Source of the DNA: a virus
Reading direction: 5' to 3' (one strand)
Length of the DNA: 64,000 nt
IMG/VR virus record: IMGVR_UViG_3300043219_000566
Span: 1-64,000 of that record
The notes beneath the pieces are model-generated. The model ran no database searches. It had not been told where the DNA came from and was given only the letters and a program-made list of their open reading frames with translations. A program made the translations under genes and the position numbers. The stretch's first letter is position 1; each line of letters begins with the position of its first letter. This document shows, piece by piece, positions 1 to 7,784 of this stretch.

Positions 1-210
1 GGCCAAGCACCCATCGCTGACGATACCGGCTAACCGCGAGTAGTTGGCTTGCTTGTTCTCCAGCAGACCTCGCGCGACAAACTGGTAGTACAACTGGCGC
101 AACGTCATCTTGTAACCGTTGGCCTGATACTCGTCGATGATCTCGTTCGCCTGCCGGATCAACTCCAGTGTCGCAGCGCGGAACGCAATGTACCTGTACT
201 TGATTTTCAT
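1..210 (-). CDS. Conserved mobile-element protein, N-terminal part (cut by window edge)
   Basis: The gene starts at an ATG at 210 with GGAG six bases upstream and runs off the left edge, so only 70 residues are visible. They contain TLRQLYYQFVARGLLEN (about residues 40-56) followed by QANYSRLAG. I recall this pattern from phage and plasmid proteins that are usually annotated as hypothetical; their biochemical role is not established. It lies downstream of the ParB-like gene after 140 noncoding bases. The frame is clear; the function is unknown. Confidence 0.75.
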   Translation of the reverse strand, partial: MKIKYRYIAFRAATLELIRQANEIIDEYQANGYKMTLRQLYYQFVARGLLENKQANYSRLAGIVSDGCLA

Positions 211-350
211 CAGTAGCTCCAGCAATACGAGCACCGCCGCCGCTGTAAACAGAGCCGGTAATCGCGCGGGTCCGGAGACCGCCGGAGACCACGCACGACT
301 ACCGTAAAGCGGAGTTACCGCCGACTCTGTTCAATGCCCCGTCAGCCGCG
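211..350. other. Noncoding spacer with a bulged inverted repeat
   Basis: No convincing ORF lies here. Two arms, 248-261 (aacagagccggtaa) and 315-331 (ttaccg, four unpaired bases, ctctgtt), can pair with a small bulge and would fold the whole spacer into one long hairpin. It could be a structured leader of the gene ending at the window edge or a weak terminator. No U-run is present, so I do not call it a terminator. Confidence 0.35.
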
Positions 351-1208
351 CTAGACGTCGATCGGATCGGGGTAAGGCGTTCCGGCCCTCCACGACAAGC
401 TCTGCGTCTCCTGGTTCTGCCGCCACAAGTTCCAGGCCTTGAAAGTCAACGCCAGTATGAACTCCTGCTTCAGATTGGACGTACGGCTGCCGCGGTTTTG
501 CTCCAACCGCGAGCGCAAGCGACGGATAGGGCTGTCCTCGCCGAGGTCCGCACCGTCGCCCAGCCTGGCAAAGAAAATATCCGCGGTGGGCTTGTCGGGC
601 TTGCTCAGCAGCCAGCGCGCGAACAAGCACAAGCCAGGAGGTAGCAGCCGCGGACCACGCGTCTGCGCACAAACCGCAAGCTCCGGGTACTTCTTCAACG
701 TCGCGAGAAGCTCGTGGATCAGCGGCGCATAACCGATGCGCATATGCGTCCGGTGCATACCGTTCAGGTAACGCCAGACCCAGCGCACGCCCGCCGCCAA
801 CGACGAGCAGTTGGAATGGCCCATCATGCCCAATACGTCCGCGAACGTGCGCCTTTTGCCGGTATCGAGCGTATGAAACGACTCCGGATCGGCCCCGAAA
901 ACCACGAAGCTCTCGATCGTCACCCCGCTGCGAACAATTGCTTCCAACCGATGCTGCCCGTCCATCAAACGGCATTTGTCCTTGTCGGGATAGCCGTCGA
1001 AAACGATGGTTTTGCCGTTCACCAACCACTCACCAGCAGTCATCGCCCGCGCGTAGGAATTAACCAACGACTCGGTCAGCTTACGATTTCTCGTGTTGTT
1101 CTTGAGCCAGAGCGACGCGCGGCGAGGGGAAATCGACATACACTTGCCAACAGCCTTCGTGACCTTCTCGTTCGCACTTCGAGACGCTCTCTTTGGTGTC
1201 TTAGACAT
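351..1208 (-). CDS. ParB-like / sulfiredoxin-fold phage protein
   Basis: The 285-residue product has the segment GEWLVNGKTIVFDG (about 60-73) and the signature DGQHRLEAIVRSG (about 83-95). This is the DGxHR-type motif of the ParB N-terminal superfamily common in phage and plasmid proteins. Family members include DNA-binding, CTP-binding and nuclease proteins, so the exact activity cannot be told. The C-terminal half (from about residue 110) has no motif I know. The start at 1208 lies inside the end of the preceding short ORF (8-bp overlap), suggesting translational coupling. Residues 26-63 are matched by the truncated duplicate immediately upstream. Confidence 0.7.
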   Translation of the reverse strand: MSKTPKRASRSANEKVTKAVGKCMSISPRRASLWLKNNTRNRKLTESLVNSYARAMTAGEWLVNGKTIVFDGYPDKDKCRLMDGQHRLEAIVRSGVTIESFVVFGADPESFHTLDTGKRRTFADVLGMMGHSNCSSLAAGVRWVWRYLNGMHRTHMRIGYAPLIHELLATLKKYPELAVCAQTRGPRLLPPGLCLFARWLLSKPDKPTADIFFARLGDGADLGEDSPIRRLRSRLEQNRGSRTSNLKQEFILALTFKAWNLWRQNQETQSLSWRAGTPYPDPIDV

Positions 1209-1365
1209 TTCGTATTCCTCTCAACGACCACTCGCCAGCGTCCATCGCTCGCGAGTAGGTCCGAACCAACGACGCGTCCAGCTTCCGCTTTCTCAAATTG
1301 CGCTGAAGCCAGCGCGCCGCACGTCGTAAAGAAATCAACATCTTCTCGCGTTTCTTACTCGGCAT
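1201..1365 (-). CDS. Truncated tandem duplicate of the ParB-like gene (54 aa)
   Basis: An ATG at 1365 with GAGGA six bases upstream opens a 54-codon frame ending at 1201. Its sequence aligns with residues about 26-63 of the next gene: LISLRRAARWLQRN matches SISPRRASLWLKNN, and SLVRTYSRAMDAGEW matches SLVNSYARAMTAGEW. It stops right after the shared GEW, before the DGQHRL motif. It is therefore either the remnant of a tandem duplication or a short expressed paralogue carrying only the N-terminal segment. The intact ribosome-binding site and 8-bp overlap with the full-length gene suggest it is still translated. Confidence 0.6.
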   Translation of the reverse strand: MPSKKREKMLISLRRAARWLQRNLRKRKLDASLVRTYSRAMDAGEWSLRGIRNV

Positions 1366-1447
1366 TGTGTTCCTCAGACAACGTCAACATTGACGCAAGT
1401 TAGTGACGCACAACGCGCGCGCACTATCAGCAGTCGGAAACCAGCTG

Positions 1448-1879
1448 CTACCGACACACCGCATTGCGCTTACCGGCCCCCGTGGATTTCTTGCGATTGC
1501 AGACTTTGTCAGGCTCCGGCGGAACAGGACGATGAAGCGCTGTCCGCAGGACCAGAGTACCGTAGGCGAACTGCTTGATACCGCCCTTGTTCGCGTACAC
1601 CGGATCGATATGCTTCTGCAGCAACGCGTCATTTACGACCACGATGAACTGGTTCAGAGCAGCAATGCGCCGCCTGCCCGCTGGAACAGGGCTCCCCAGC
1701 AGCTGAACCATGATTGCCCCGTACATGTAAGCCAGACGAGGGCGATAACGAGACTTCACGAGCTTAGCAGCAATTTTGATCAGCTTCTCGCGATTTATGT
1801 GCAAGGACGCCCGCACAGTAGCCCCGTTACGCAGTGCAAATTCTCCCAGTCGATAACGCGCGACCTGGTTTCTGGCCAT
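1448..1879 (-). CDS. Hypothetical protein (143 aa), basic
   Basis: The start chosen is the ATG at 1879, with GGAG eight bases upstream; a TTG 17 codons earlier has no ribosome-binding site. The product begins MARNQVARYRLGEFALRNG and is rich in Arg/Lys throughout, with a basic tail (NRKKSTGAGKRNAVCR). I recognise no domain. It sits alone between the ParB-like pair and the SH3-like genes, with about 75-80 noncoding bases on each side. Confidence 0.65.
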   Translation of the reverse strand: MARNQVARYRLGEFALRNGATVRASLHINREKLIKIAAKLVKSRYRPRLAYMYGAIMVQLLGSPVPAGRRRIAALNQFIVVVNDALLQKHIDPVYANKGGIKQFAYGTLVLRTALHRPVPPEPDKVCNRKKSTGAGKRNAVCR

Positions 1880-1954
1880 ATTTTTCTCCAGCAGCCGGAC
1901 AAAACTCGTTCCCCTGCGCAACGGCCGCAAGACAGAGTCACCAGCTGATCAATT

Positions 1955-2152
1955 TCAACGTCCCGGCGGAACCGGGAACAGATCTTCTTCAGGCTTCTTA
2001 GCGTGCACCCGCGGGGACTTGACCCAGTAGAACTGAGATGACTCATCGCGACGCCGGAAACAGACCTTCTCGACCACCCCTATCTCGCGCGGGCCGTTGA
2101 GCGGCCGCACCATCACGCGCTCGCCAACCTGGTATATGGGATCGCTCGTCAC
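1955..2152 (-). CDS. Small SH3/KOW-like protein
   Basis: The 65-residue product carries YQVGERVMVRPLNG followed by REIGVVEKV. This is the GxRVxV...GxV pattern of a KOW or SH3-like barrel, seen again in the large family at 23-32 kb. I place the start at a GTG at 2152 that overlaps the stop of the upstream gene (TAGTG). A TTG at 2191 would add 13 residues. Function unknown; the fold is inferred from pattern only. Confidence 0.6.
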   Translation of the reverse strand: MTSDPIYQVGERVMVRPLNGPREIGVVEKVCFRRRDESSQFYWVKSPRVHAKKPEEDLFPVPPGR

Positions 2153-2523
2153 TATGCGTCCCCGCGCGCTGAAATTCGGACCTGCTTGCAACCGCGCCCG
2201 CAGGGCTCGTCCACCGCGGGCAAAGATACCTGGCCAGGAACGAAACCAATGCGCTCCCGCCAGCTATCGGCCATGCCGTGCAAGCCACCCACGTCGCTCG
2301 CCCGAATCTGCCCAGCAATCTTCTCCAAGTCGAACTCGATCTCGCGCTCGCAACGCGTGCCGGAAAACGCGTGCGCGCTGACCAGGTACCGCTGTTCCTC
2401 ATCAGGGTTCTTGCGCATTACACACGTGATCTGCGCTTTCACTCTCTTGCCATCCGACCTGACCACAAAGACGTGGTCGTTTCGGCGAAACTTCTTATCA
2501 GGTTGTTTCAGTTGCTCTAACAC
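2152..2523 (-). CDS. Hypothetical protein (123 aa)
   Basis: The frame opens with a GTG at 2523, inside the end of the upstream gene (26-bp overlap), and ends in TAG, which shares its G with the start of the next gene. It begins with FRRNDHVFVVRSDGKRV, again an SH3-like opening, followed by a mixed charged body. No enzyme motif is visible. It probably belongs to the widespread SH3-like group in this genome, but only weakly. Confidence 0.6.
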   Translation of the reverse strand: MLEQLKQPDKKFRRNDHVFVVRSDGKRVKAQITCVMRKNPDEEQRYLVSAHAFSGTRCEREIEFDLEKIAGQIRASDVGGLHGMADSWRERIGFVPGQVSLPAVDEPCGRGCKQVRISARGDA

Positions 2524-3151
2524 GGATCAACTCCTCCAAATCGCCGAGCTTCAGCAAACCGTGATGCGCAGCAATACGCTCGCTAGTACGCAGATCCAAA
2601 ATGTCGCAGAAGTCCAGCTGGGTCATCGCCTGGTACACAGGTCCGTCCTGCAAATCGTGCCCACGCCAAATCACAACCACGGTGCGCTCGTCCTCGAAAG
2701 TGTGCAGCACCAATTCCCCACCGCCGCAGTTCAAAATCGCGTGCAGCACAGTCGCGGCCGAGCCCAAGAGATTGCGGCGCACCTGGGGCTTGTTCGCCGT
2801 ACAGAGCGGCGGCACGTTTTCAGCCTGACCGTTGTAAGCCTCGATACGCCGGTACCAGCCGTTGAACAACTCCATCAGTTGCTCAAGCTTGTTGGTACCC
2901 ATATCGAGAACGTAGACCTCCGGTATCGACTGACCCGTGCTGCTAACTCGGCCGGAATGCGCAACACCGGAGGTCATGAATGCCTGTTGTTGAGGAAGAT
3001 TTTTAGCTGCCACCATACCTCCTGCTAGTCCGAGCCCACCGCCCGCAGCAAGCACGCTCGGCCGCCCCAGTGCTTGCTTCAAGGTTTTGCCAGACGTGCT
3101 GTAGCGCGCAGCAAATCTGGCCATTTTGCTCAATCGAACAAGCAAGTCCAT
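2498..3151 (-). CDS. Hypothetical protein with glycine-rich hydrophobic segment (217 aa)
   Basis: The ATG at 3151 has a strong ribosome-binding site (GGGGAGG, about six bases away). Residues 33-49 (VLAAGGGLGLAGGMVAA) form a Gly/Ala-rich hydrophobic stretch that could be one membrane segment; the rest is soluble. A later part, HAILNCGGGELVLHTF, looks like beta structure. I do not recognise the family. It heads the three-gene overlapping set running down to 1955. Confidence 0.65.
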   Translation of the reverse strand: MDLLVRLSKMARFAARYSTSGKTLKQALGRPSVLAAGGGLGLAGGMVAAKNLPQQQAFMTSGVAHSGRVSSTGQSIPEVYVLDMGTNKLEQLMELFNGWYRRIEAYNGQAENVPPLCTANKPQVRRNLLGSAATVLHAILNCGGGELVLHTFEDERTVVVIWRGHDLQDGPVYQAMTQLDFCDILDLRTSERIAAHHGLLKLGDLEELIRVRATETT

Positions 3152-3166
3152 CGTGACCTCCCCTGG

Positions 3167-3532
3167 TCAAGCGCACGCAGGTCCAGCTATCCGCTTACGC
3201 CGCACGTTACGGCGCTTCATCCAGCTCCGCTGCTCGTCGTCCCACAACACCTCGGGTACGCGCTCCTGCGCGAACGCGTAAGGCTTGCTGTCCACGAAAA
3301 GCATGAACTCCCAGGGTCCGCCGAACACCGAACTGCCGCCGATATTGTGCCAGCCACACGACAGCCTCTGACCCGCGGTATGGACTTCAGGGCACAATAA
3401 GCGCAACGCGATCAGCCGTTCAAGTCGCAGCAACGTCGCGGTCTGTCTCTGGTAGTTAGCACGCAGCTTTCCGAACTGATCTTGCAGCTCTGCGTACTTT
3501 TCGTCCGTCAACTGTTCTTTCTGTGCGCACAT
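3167..3532 (-). CDS. Hypothetical protein (121 aa), N-terminal helix
   Basis: The first 50 residues (MCAQKEQLTDEKYAELQDQF and on) read as a long amphipathic helix with possible coiled coil. They are followed by a compact, Trp- and Gly-rich part (LSCGWHNIGGSSVFGG) and a basic tail (WMKRRNVRRKR). No known family is recognised. It ends 15 bp before the next gene and its start is overlapped by a small Cys-containing gene. Confidence 0.6.
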   Translation of the reverse strand: MCAQKEQLTDEKYAELQDQFGKLRANYQRQTATLLRLERLIALRLLCPEVHTAGQRLSCGWHNIGGSSVFGGPWEFMLFVDSKPYAFAQERVPEVLWDDEQRSWMKRRNVRRKRIAGPACA

Positions 3533-3647
3533 CGATCAAATCCTCCGGGTCGTGGACCCCGTTGCACTTGGCACACACAGCCAAGCGCATAACAAAAGTG
3601 AACGTGGCGCGGCAACAAGGTGTGCGCCAATCCGATATTCTGCTCAT
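3456..3647 (-). CDS. Small Cys-containing protein, possible zinc binder
   Basis: An ATG at 3647 follows GAGGAG eight bases upstream. The 63-residue product has CC at positions 11-12 and a CAKC pair near 25-28, consistent with a small zinc site, then a basic tail. It overlaps the next gene by 77 bp, which is long for this genome and lowers confidence. Function unknown. Confidence 0.45.
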   Translation of the reverse strand: MSRISDWRTPCCRATFTFVMRLAVCAKCNGVHDPEDLIDVRTERTVDGRKVRRAARSVRKAAC

Positions 3648-3702
3648 CGCCAGGCTCCTCAACTGATATTCCGGTCACGCCCACAACCGCCCCCATTCGG
3701 GA

Positions 3703-3915
3703 TCAACTCTTTTTCTGCGCCGCGCGCGCCTTGTGGTGCCTGCAAACGAACAGCGTAGGCTCGGAGACCGTGATCTTCGACCCGAACGTATCCGCCGCTT
3801 TGCACGTATTTGACTCCACGTAATGACTGCGACGACGTCGCCGCAACTTCGTGCAATTGGCGCACGAGCGCACTCGCTCGAAATGAAATAAAGCTTTGCA
3901 ATCCTTGGTATTCAT
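3703..3915 (-). CDS. Small zinc-ribbon-like protein (70 aa)
   Basis: The ATG at 3915 has AGGAGA about eight bases upstream. The protein has a CANC pair, a very basic run (LRRRRRS), then single Cys residues in SNTCKA and LFVCRHHKA. This spacing could bind one zinc ion and nucleic acid. A competing GTG frame at 3922 has no adequate ribosome-binding-site spacing. Function unknown. Confidence 0.55.
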   Translation of the reverse strand: MNTKDCKALFHFERVRSCANCTKLRRRRRSHYVESNTCKAADTFGSKITVSEPTLFVCRHHKARAAQKKS

Positions 3916-3951
3916 AGCTCACGTCTCCTGTAACTGCCCCCGCAATAATGA

Positions 3952-3978
3952 AAGCCCCGGGGACTGGCCCCGGGGCTT
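3952..3978 (-). terminator. Likely intrinsic terminator
   Basis: An 11-bp perfect GC-rich stem (AAGCCCCGGGG / CCCCGGGGCTT) with a 5-base loop lies 40 bp past the stop of the secreted-protein gene at 4021. On the minus strand it is followed by TTCATTATT. Confidence 0.65.
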
Positions 3979-4020
3979 AGCGCTTCAACCCGCACCAAAT
4001 GCTTCAATCCACGCCGACAG

Positions 4021-4731
4021 CTACGGACCCGAGCCAGGACGCGCATTGATGCCGTTGGCATCCTTCAACTTGCGCTCCCAGCGCATCGGAACAGCATAGA
4101 CCGGGGGACACGGGTCGCAGTTCTCGTTGATGTCTTCATAGCACGCAAGCGTGTTAAACATGCAAGGAACTGTCCCATGCCCAGTACCGAGAATCAAAGC
4201 CTCGTTATCGAAAACCTTCTTGGCTCTGACCCTGATCTGATAAATGGTCTGGTAATCGCCGCTGGTGTCACACCAGACACACTCAGGGTATCCCGGAACG
4301 CCGCGCGCTACGAACGAGGCGTAATACCCCGTGTCATTGTCGAGCGTGTACACAGAGAAGTTGAAATCTTCGACAACGACCGTAGGCCCGGCATCCTCGA
4401 CCTCGAAATAGGTCGGATCGAAGTCGATCATTGTCTGGACGCCGTAAAGCGCATCGCTGTTTCCATGATCGCCGTCGCCGTCCCAATCGGCCTCGATCTC
4501 GACCCAGAACCACTCGCCGACAGTAACCACGCGCGGCGCGTCCAGTCCCAGCCGCGAGCAAGTTCCCGTGCACGTGTCCTCGCACGGCGGGTCATCTCCG
4601 TCCAGCGGATCGGGCAAATCGGGACCACCACCGAAAGTGATCACGTCGTCACCGCCAGCCTCCATGAAATCGAGCCCGTAAACTGCCGGAACTCCCAGCG
4701 CGAGTATCGCGCACAACAAAACGTACCGCAT
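4021..4731 (-). CDS. Secreted cohesin-like protein (236 aa)
   Basis: The ATG at 4731 is chosen because AAGGAG precedes it; an in-frame start five codons earlier lacks one. Residues 1-20 (MRYVLLCAILALGVPAVYG) form a classic signal peptide. The mature part has a Cys-rich segment (CEDTCTGTC) and then VTVGEWFWVEIEADWDGDGD...MIDFDPTYFEVED. The latter matches the start of a cohesin or similar beta-sandwich domain (an xVGDxFxVxV strand, then a FDP strand). It is one of four related secreted products in this window and probably acts outside the host cytoplasm; the target is unknown. Confidence 0.6.
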   Translation of the reverse strand: MRYVLLCAILALGVPAVYGLDFMEAGGDDVITFGGGPDLPDPLDGDDPPCEDTCTGTCSRLGLDAPRVVTVGEWFWVEIEADWDGDGDHGNSDALYGVQTMIDFDPTYFEVEDAGPTVVVEDFNFSVYTLDNDTGYYASFVARGVPGYPECVWCDTSGDYQTIYQIRVRAKKVFDNEALILGTGHGTVPCMFNTLACYEDINENCDPCPPVYAVPMRWERKLKDANGINARPGSGP

Positions 4732-4753
4732 GTCCAACTCCTTCAAACAGCCC

Positions 4754-4775
4754 GCAGAGCCACCACTGGCTCTGC
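4754..4775 (-). other. Perfect stem-loop in the leader of the secreted-protein gene
   Basis: Nine-bp arms GCAGAGCCA / TGGCTCTGC enclose four bases. It lies between the membrane-protein gene stop (4821) and the secreted-protein start (4731). It could terminate the upstream transcript or control the downstream gene; no U-run follows directly. Confidence 0.45.
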
Positions 4776-4820
4776 AACTAAAGCGAAACGGCTACACGCC
4801 GCCTCGCCTCACTTACTACA

Positions 4821-5015
4821 TTAGCTCGCAGCCAGCGCCGGTCCCCACCACCAGATCCAACACGCGCTAACGGCAATCAACACCACAGATGCCAAAAGCG
4901 AGCCAGGCATTTTATCGAGCTTGCCGATCATCAAAGCAAAGAAGCACGCACTAATGTTAGCTACGAGCACGATCCAGGCGACAACCATAATCACAGTCAG
5001 CAAGAAACCGGGCAT
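4821..5015 (-). CDS. Small membrane protein, two TM segments (64 aa)
   Basis: Residues 3-29 (starting FLLTVIMVVAWIVLVANISA) and about 38-58 (PGSLLASVVLIAVSACWIWW) are strongly hydrophobic and separated by a short polar loop (GKLDKM). No other motif is visible. A holin-like role is possible from size and topology alone, but nothing else supports it. It lies between two secreted-protein genes and has terminator-like hairpins on both sides. Confidence 0.6.
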   Translation of the reverse strand: MPGFLLTVIMVVAWIVLVANISACFFALMIGKLDKMPGSLLASVVLIAVSACWIWWWGPALAAS

Positions 5016-5026
5016 AGCGATCTCCG

Positions 5027-5059
5027 CAAGAAGCGAGGCGAGCCGAAGCCCGCCTCGCT
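5027..5059 (-). terminator. Likely intrinsic terminator
   Basis: Nine-bp arms AGCGAGGCG / CGCCTCGCT (5032-5040 and 5051-5059) enclose a TTCG-type loop on the minus strand and are followed by TCTTG. It lies 24 bp past the stop of the secreted Cys-rich protein. A near-identical stem recurs at 37442-37473. Confidence 0.6.
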
Positions 5060-5073
5060 CGCGATTTCAACAA

Positions 5074-5087
5074 CGTAGCGCGCTACG
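5074..5087. repeat. Recurrent palindrome CGTAGCGCGCTACG (copy 1)
   Basis: A perfect 14-bp palindrome. Its CTA supplies the TAG stop codon (5083-5085) of the secreted Cys-rich gene. One of seven copies in the window. Confidence 0.7.
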
Positions 5088-5784
5088 GTATTTCGAGCGC
5101 GTAGCACAGCAACAGCAGCGGATCGACCGGAGTCTCCTTCTTGTTCTTGATACAGCTACAGGTCCCGTGGCTGGAACAACTGCAGCGCGGATGAAACCCA
5201 GCCGAACAGCAGGCCTTGCACTTCCCGGTACACTCGCACGTGCCACCGGGGCACTTGTCCTCCGCAGGATGCGCGCCCATCGACCCGGCACGCGACTCCA
5301 AGCGCTCGTCGCCTTGCACAAACGTGAACTCGGCGTCGGCCAACGTGGCTGCGTAAACGAACTCGAAGTCGTGAATCGCATCGTCGGTCCAAACAGACAG
5401 GTACAGCACATCTTCTATCACGAGCGCGTCCACTACGCCAGTAGCGCGCCAGACGGTCTCGCCGTCGGCCGGAGCAATCGGCACGTCGTCACCCGCGGGA
5501 AACGACCAGCCGAGATTGGTACAGTCCCAGCCGTATGGCGCAGCGAACTCGACGATCCACTCGTGCTCCTCGCTATTGTACTCCAGCGCGCCATAGCCCA
5601 CGTAGGGCAGCTCGACACCGCCCAGCTTGTAGACCGTGATGTCGCACTGGAGCGCAGGAGACACAGCGCCCTTGGACATGTTCTGATCGAGCGGCATAAC
5701 ATGCGCTACAAAAATAGCAGACCAAGCGCACGCTACCCACCCTACCAGACACACACTTGCAACAAATCCACCTATCTTTAACAT
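5083..5784 (-). CDS. Secreted Cys-rich protein (233 aa)
   Basis: The ATG at 5784 has GGAG seven bases upstream, whereas the ATG two codons earlier is too close. An N-terminal hydrophobic stretch (KIGGFVASVCLVGWVACAW) is a signal peptide or anchor. The middle (residues about 45-165) is acidic and beta-rich. The C-terminal part holds at least 12 cysteines (CPGGTCECTGKCKACC, then CSCSSHGTCSC), as in disulfide-knotted or metal-binding tails. The final LLLLCYALEIP is hydrophobic. Function unknown; surface or virion location is an inference. Confidence 0.55.
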   Translation of the reverse strand: MLKIGGFVASVCLVGWVACAWSAIFVAHVMPLDQNMSKGAVSPALQCDITVYKLGGVELPYVGYGALEYNSEEHEWIVEFAAPYGWDCTNLGWSFPAGDDVPIAPADGETVWRATGVVDALVIEDVLYLSVWTDDAIHDFEFVYAATLADAEFTFVQGDERLESRAGSMGAHPAEDKCPGGTCECTGKCKACCSAGFHPRCSCSSHGTCSCIKNKKETPVDPLLLLCYALEIP

Positions 5785-5941
5785 GACCATTCTCCTTTAG
5801 AGGCTACCACCGAACGCCCGGCGACGCCGCCGGGTCATTACCGCGCTAACCTCGCTCGAAACCGGCGCAGGACGCGCCGATCAACCCACGTCAAATGATG
5901 CAAACGCGATCCTGTCCAGCCCTGCCCGGACGATCGCCTTG
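5785..5941. other. Noncoding spacer with a GC hairpin
   Basis: No ORF with a ribosome-binding site is seen. A 7-bp stem CCCGGCG / CGCCGGG with a 4-base loop lies at 5817-5834, upstream of the secreted Cys-rich gene and downstream of the zinc-finger gene. It may be a terminator for the latter, but lacks a U-run. Confidence 0.35.
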
Positions 5942-6454
5942 TCACGCCTGCTCGGCGATGCACTTCACCTGCGGAAGCTCAGCCCCGCTAGCTGGTTTAC
6001 ATAAAACCTTTCGGGCTTTAGGCTTGCGGGCTTTCCCTCGCTTCTTTGGGTTACGGGCATCACGCACCTCTTGAGGTACATCGGCAGTTACGCCGAGAGA
6101 ATCGAGGACTTTTGCGACCAGCGGCCCCAGCGCGGACAGTATCTTGGCCTGCCCGGATAATTCGAGCAGGGGATAATCAAGCTGGTTGTCCATGATGATA
6201 TGCCGCCTCTCGCGTCGCCCGGTAGCGACGTCCAACTCATACTTCACCTGATAGACAATGCGCTGGCCATCGCGAGACCCGTAATGCGCCTCGAAACGAA
6301 CTCGGGCATCTTGCTCAGTCTCGCCGTCGCGCCGGACAGTGATACCGTGCACGGATTCCAAGTGCTCGAACAGCGCCTCTTCGGTCTCGAACAACCCATG
6401 ACCGGAGACACCTCTGACCCCTTTGGTAGCAATGCAGTATTTGCATGCGATCAT
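5942..6454 (-). CDS. C2H2-type zinc-finger protein (170 aa)
   Basis: The start is the ATG at 6454, preceded by GGGGAGG. Residues 4-7 are CKYC and a HLESVHG follows about 30 residues later, giving a C-x2-C...H-x4-H pattern of a single zinc finger at the N terminus. The body has YQVKYELDVATGRRERRHII and the tail is very basic (KKRGKARKPKARK), which suggests nucleic-acid binding. It follows the methyltransferase-like gene, 41 bp away. No specific family is recognised. Confidence 0.65.
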   Translation of the reverse strand: MIACKYCIATKGVRGVSGHGLFETEEALFEHLESVHGITVRRDGETEQDARVRFEAHYGSRDGQRIVYQVKYELDVATGRRERRHIIMDNQLDYPLLELSGQAKILSALGPLVAKVLDSLGVTADVPQEVRDARNPKKRGKARKPKARKVLCKPASGAELPQVKCIAEQA

Positions 6455-6495
6455 TCGTAACCTCCCCTGACACGTTAATGCACCAAACCTATTTC

Positions 6496-7395
6496 TCAAC
6501 GCCGCGCCGCCTGACGGTTCTCCTTGTACAGCTTACGCATGCGCTTGCGCAACCAGCTCTCCTGGTGATACGCATAGCGTCCCCAGTGCCGATGCAGCTT
6601 CTTCATGTCCTCGTAGTGGCGTCCGTCGATATCGGGCCAGATGTCGTGCCAGACATAGTCGAACTTGTACCGCCCGTTGGGCTTCCACACGTGAGCATCA
6701 GCATGAACCACGATCAGCTTGTCACCGTAGCGCGCCCGGTAGTGCCCAGCGACCAGCTTGATCACGTCGGCTTCTTTCTCGATCACCCAGACCTTCGTGA
6801 CCCGAGGATTATCGAGCGCAGCCTGCACCGCGACACCCAGGCCCAAGCCAGTAATGCACACAGTGCCGCTAACTTGGCCCAACCACCTGTGCTCGTGGAT
6901 CTCGGCAGGAGTGTCCGACATGATCACGTCGCTGCCTTCGCGACCTATTCGCGTATAACGCCCAGGAAAGATGAGCCGACCTTCGCGACGACCACGCACT
7001 GTGTTCTCCAGCGCAGCCGCGCTCTCGCTGACCTCAAAGCGCTCGACCACCCAACCACCGTGCTCGCCCTCTGGCACATCCACGCACCGCAGAAGACCAG
7101 GTCTCCAGCACTCCCACGAAGGATGCACCGTGCCTTGCCGCCCGCTCCGCTGCCCGTAGTAACGCCCGTGACTAGACCAGACCTCGACGTACCCGGGAAC
7201 AGAAAACGACTTCACGCGGCAACAGCGCGTATCGGCAATCACGCCGACGTTGATCGTATGGCCGACCACAAACCGGCTCCAGCCATCATTGACTTCGTCG
7301 TAAAACGCGTCACGCGCCGCGTGCGGGCGCATGATCATGCCGCCAGTACGCACGTACTTACCGTACTGGTCCTCCTTGATCTGAGTTTGAGCCAT
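6496..7395 (-). CDS. SAM-dependent methyltransferase-like protein (spermidine-synthase-like fold)
   Basis: The ATG at 7395 has GGAG six bases upstream. The C-terminal half contains GTVCITGLGLGVAVQAAL, a Gly-rich motif I of a Rossmann methyltransferase. This is followed by VWVIEKEADVIKLV (acidic end of strand 2) and VVHADAHVWKPNGRYKFDYVW with HDIWPDI, resembling the motif that aligns with spermidine-synthase-type enzymes. The N-terminal 150 residues are of unknown fold. The substrate is not predictable. Many phages carry this type of protein without a known target. Confidence 0.6.
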   Translation of the reverse strand: MAQTQIKEDQYGKYVRTGGMIMRPHAARDAFYDEVNDGWSRFVVGHTINVGVIADTRCCRVKSFSVPGYVEVWSSHGRYYGQRSGRQGTVHPSWECWRPGLLRCVDVPEGEHGGWVVERFEVSESAAALENTVRGRREGRLIFPGRYTRIGREGSDVIMSDTPAEIHEHRWLGQVSGTVCITGLGLGVAVQAALDNPRVTKVWVIEKEADVIKLVAGHYRARYGDKLIVVHADAHVWKPNGRYKFDYVWHDIWPDIDGRHYEDMKKLHRHWGRYAYHQESWLRKRMRKLYKENRQAARR

Positions 7396-7421
7396 GATCA
7401 CTCCAATAGTGCGCCTACTTC

Positions 7422-7781
7422 TTAGGCCAGCTTCCTGCGTCTGATCTCGTCCGTACGGCGAATATGCTTGATCACCTGCGTGAAACTGACCGGGTGCTGA
7501 CTCCGATGATCCGCATGCAGATCCTGGACTCGCTCGCGAGCAAGCGGCGAACGGATAGTACGGTACTTGTTGACGCCCGCGCCCATCTCACGGGCCAGCA
7601 CGCCCACGTGGTCGCGCTCGCCGTCGGTAATCTGGTCCTCGCGCAGCCCGTACAGCATGGCCGCGATCTGGCGGTAACCAAATCCCTCCGCAGCGTAGAA
7701 CTTGATCCACACCCTTTCCCAGTCGGTCGTGGACTCCTTCGCCCGACGGTGGCCGGGCGCGCGGGAGGTTACAGGTGGCAT
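7422..7781 (-). CDS. Hypothetical protein (119 aa), possible HTH
   Basis: Residues 25-45 (WIKFYAAEGFGYRQIAAML) resemble the recognition part of a helix-turn-helix (GxxxRQIAxxL), and both ends are Arg/Lys-rich. The start at 7781 lies 3 bp from the stop of the upstream zinc-binding gene. It could be a small DNA-binding regulator; the evidence is limited to that motif. Confidence 0.55.
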   Translation of the reverse strand: MPPVTSRAPGHRRAKESTTDWERVWIKFYAAEGFGYRQIAAMLYGLREDQITDGERDHVGVLAREMGAGVNKYRTIRSPLARERVQDLHADHRSQHPVSFTQVIKHIRRTDEIRRRKLA

Positions 7782-7784
7782 GAG

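Noticed and set aside
4821-5015. Holin
   Set aside because: Two membrane segments and small size alone are not enough; there is no endolysin nearby.
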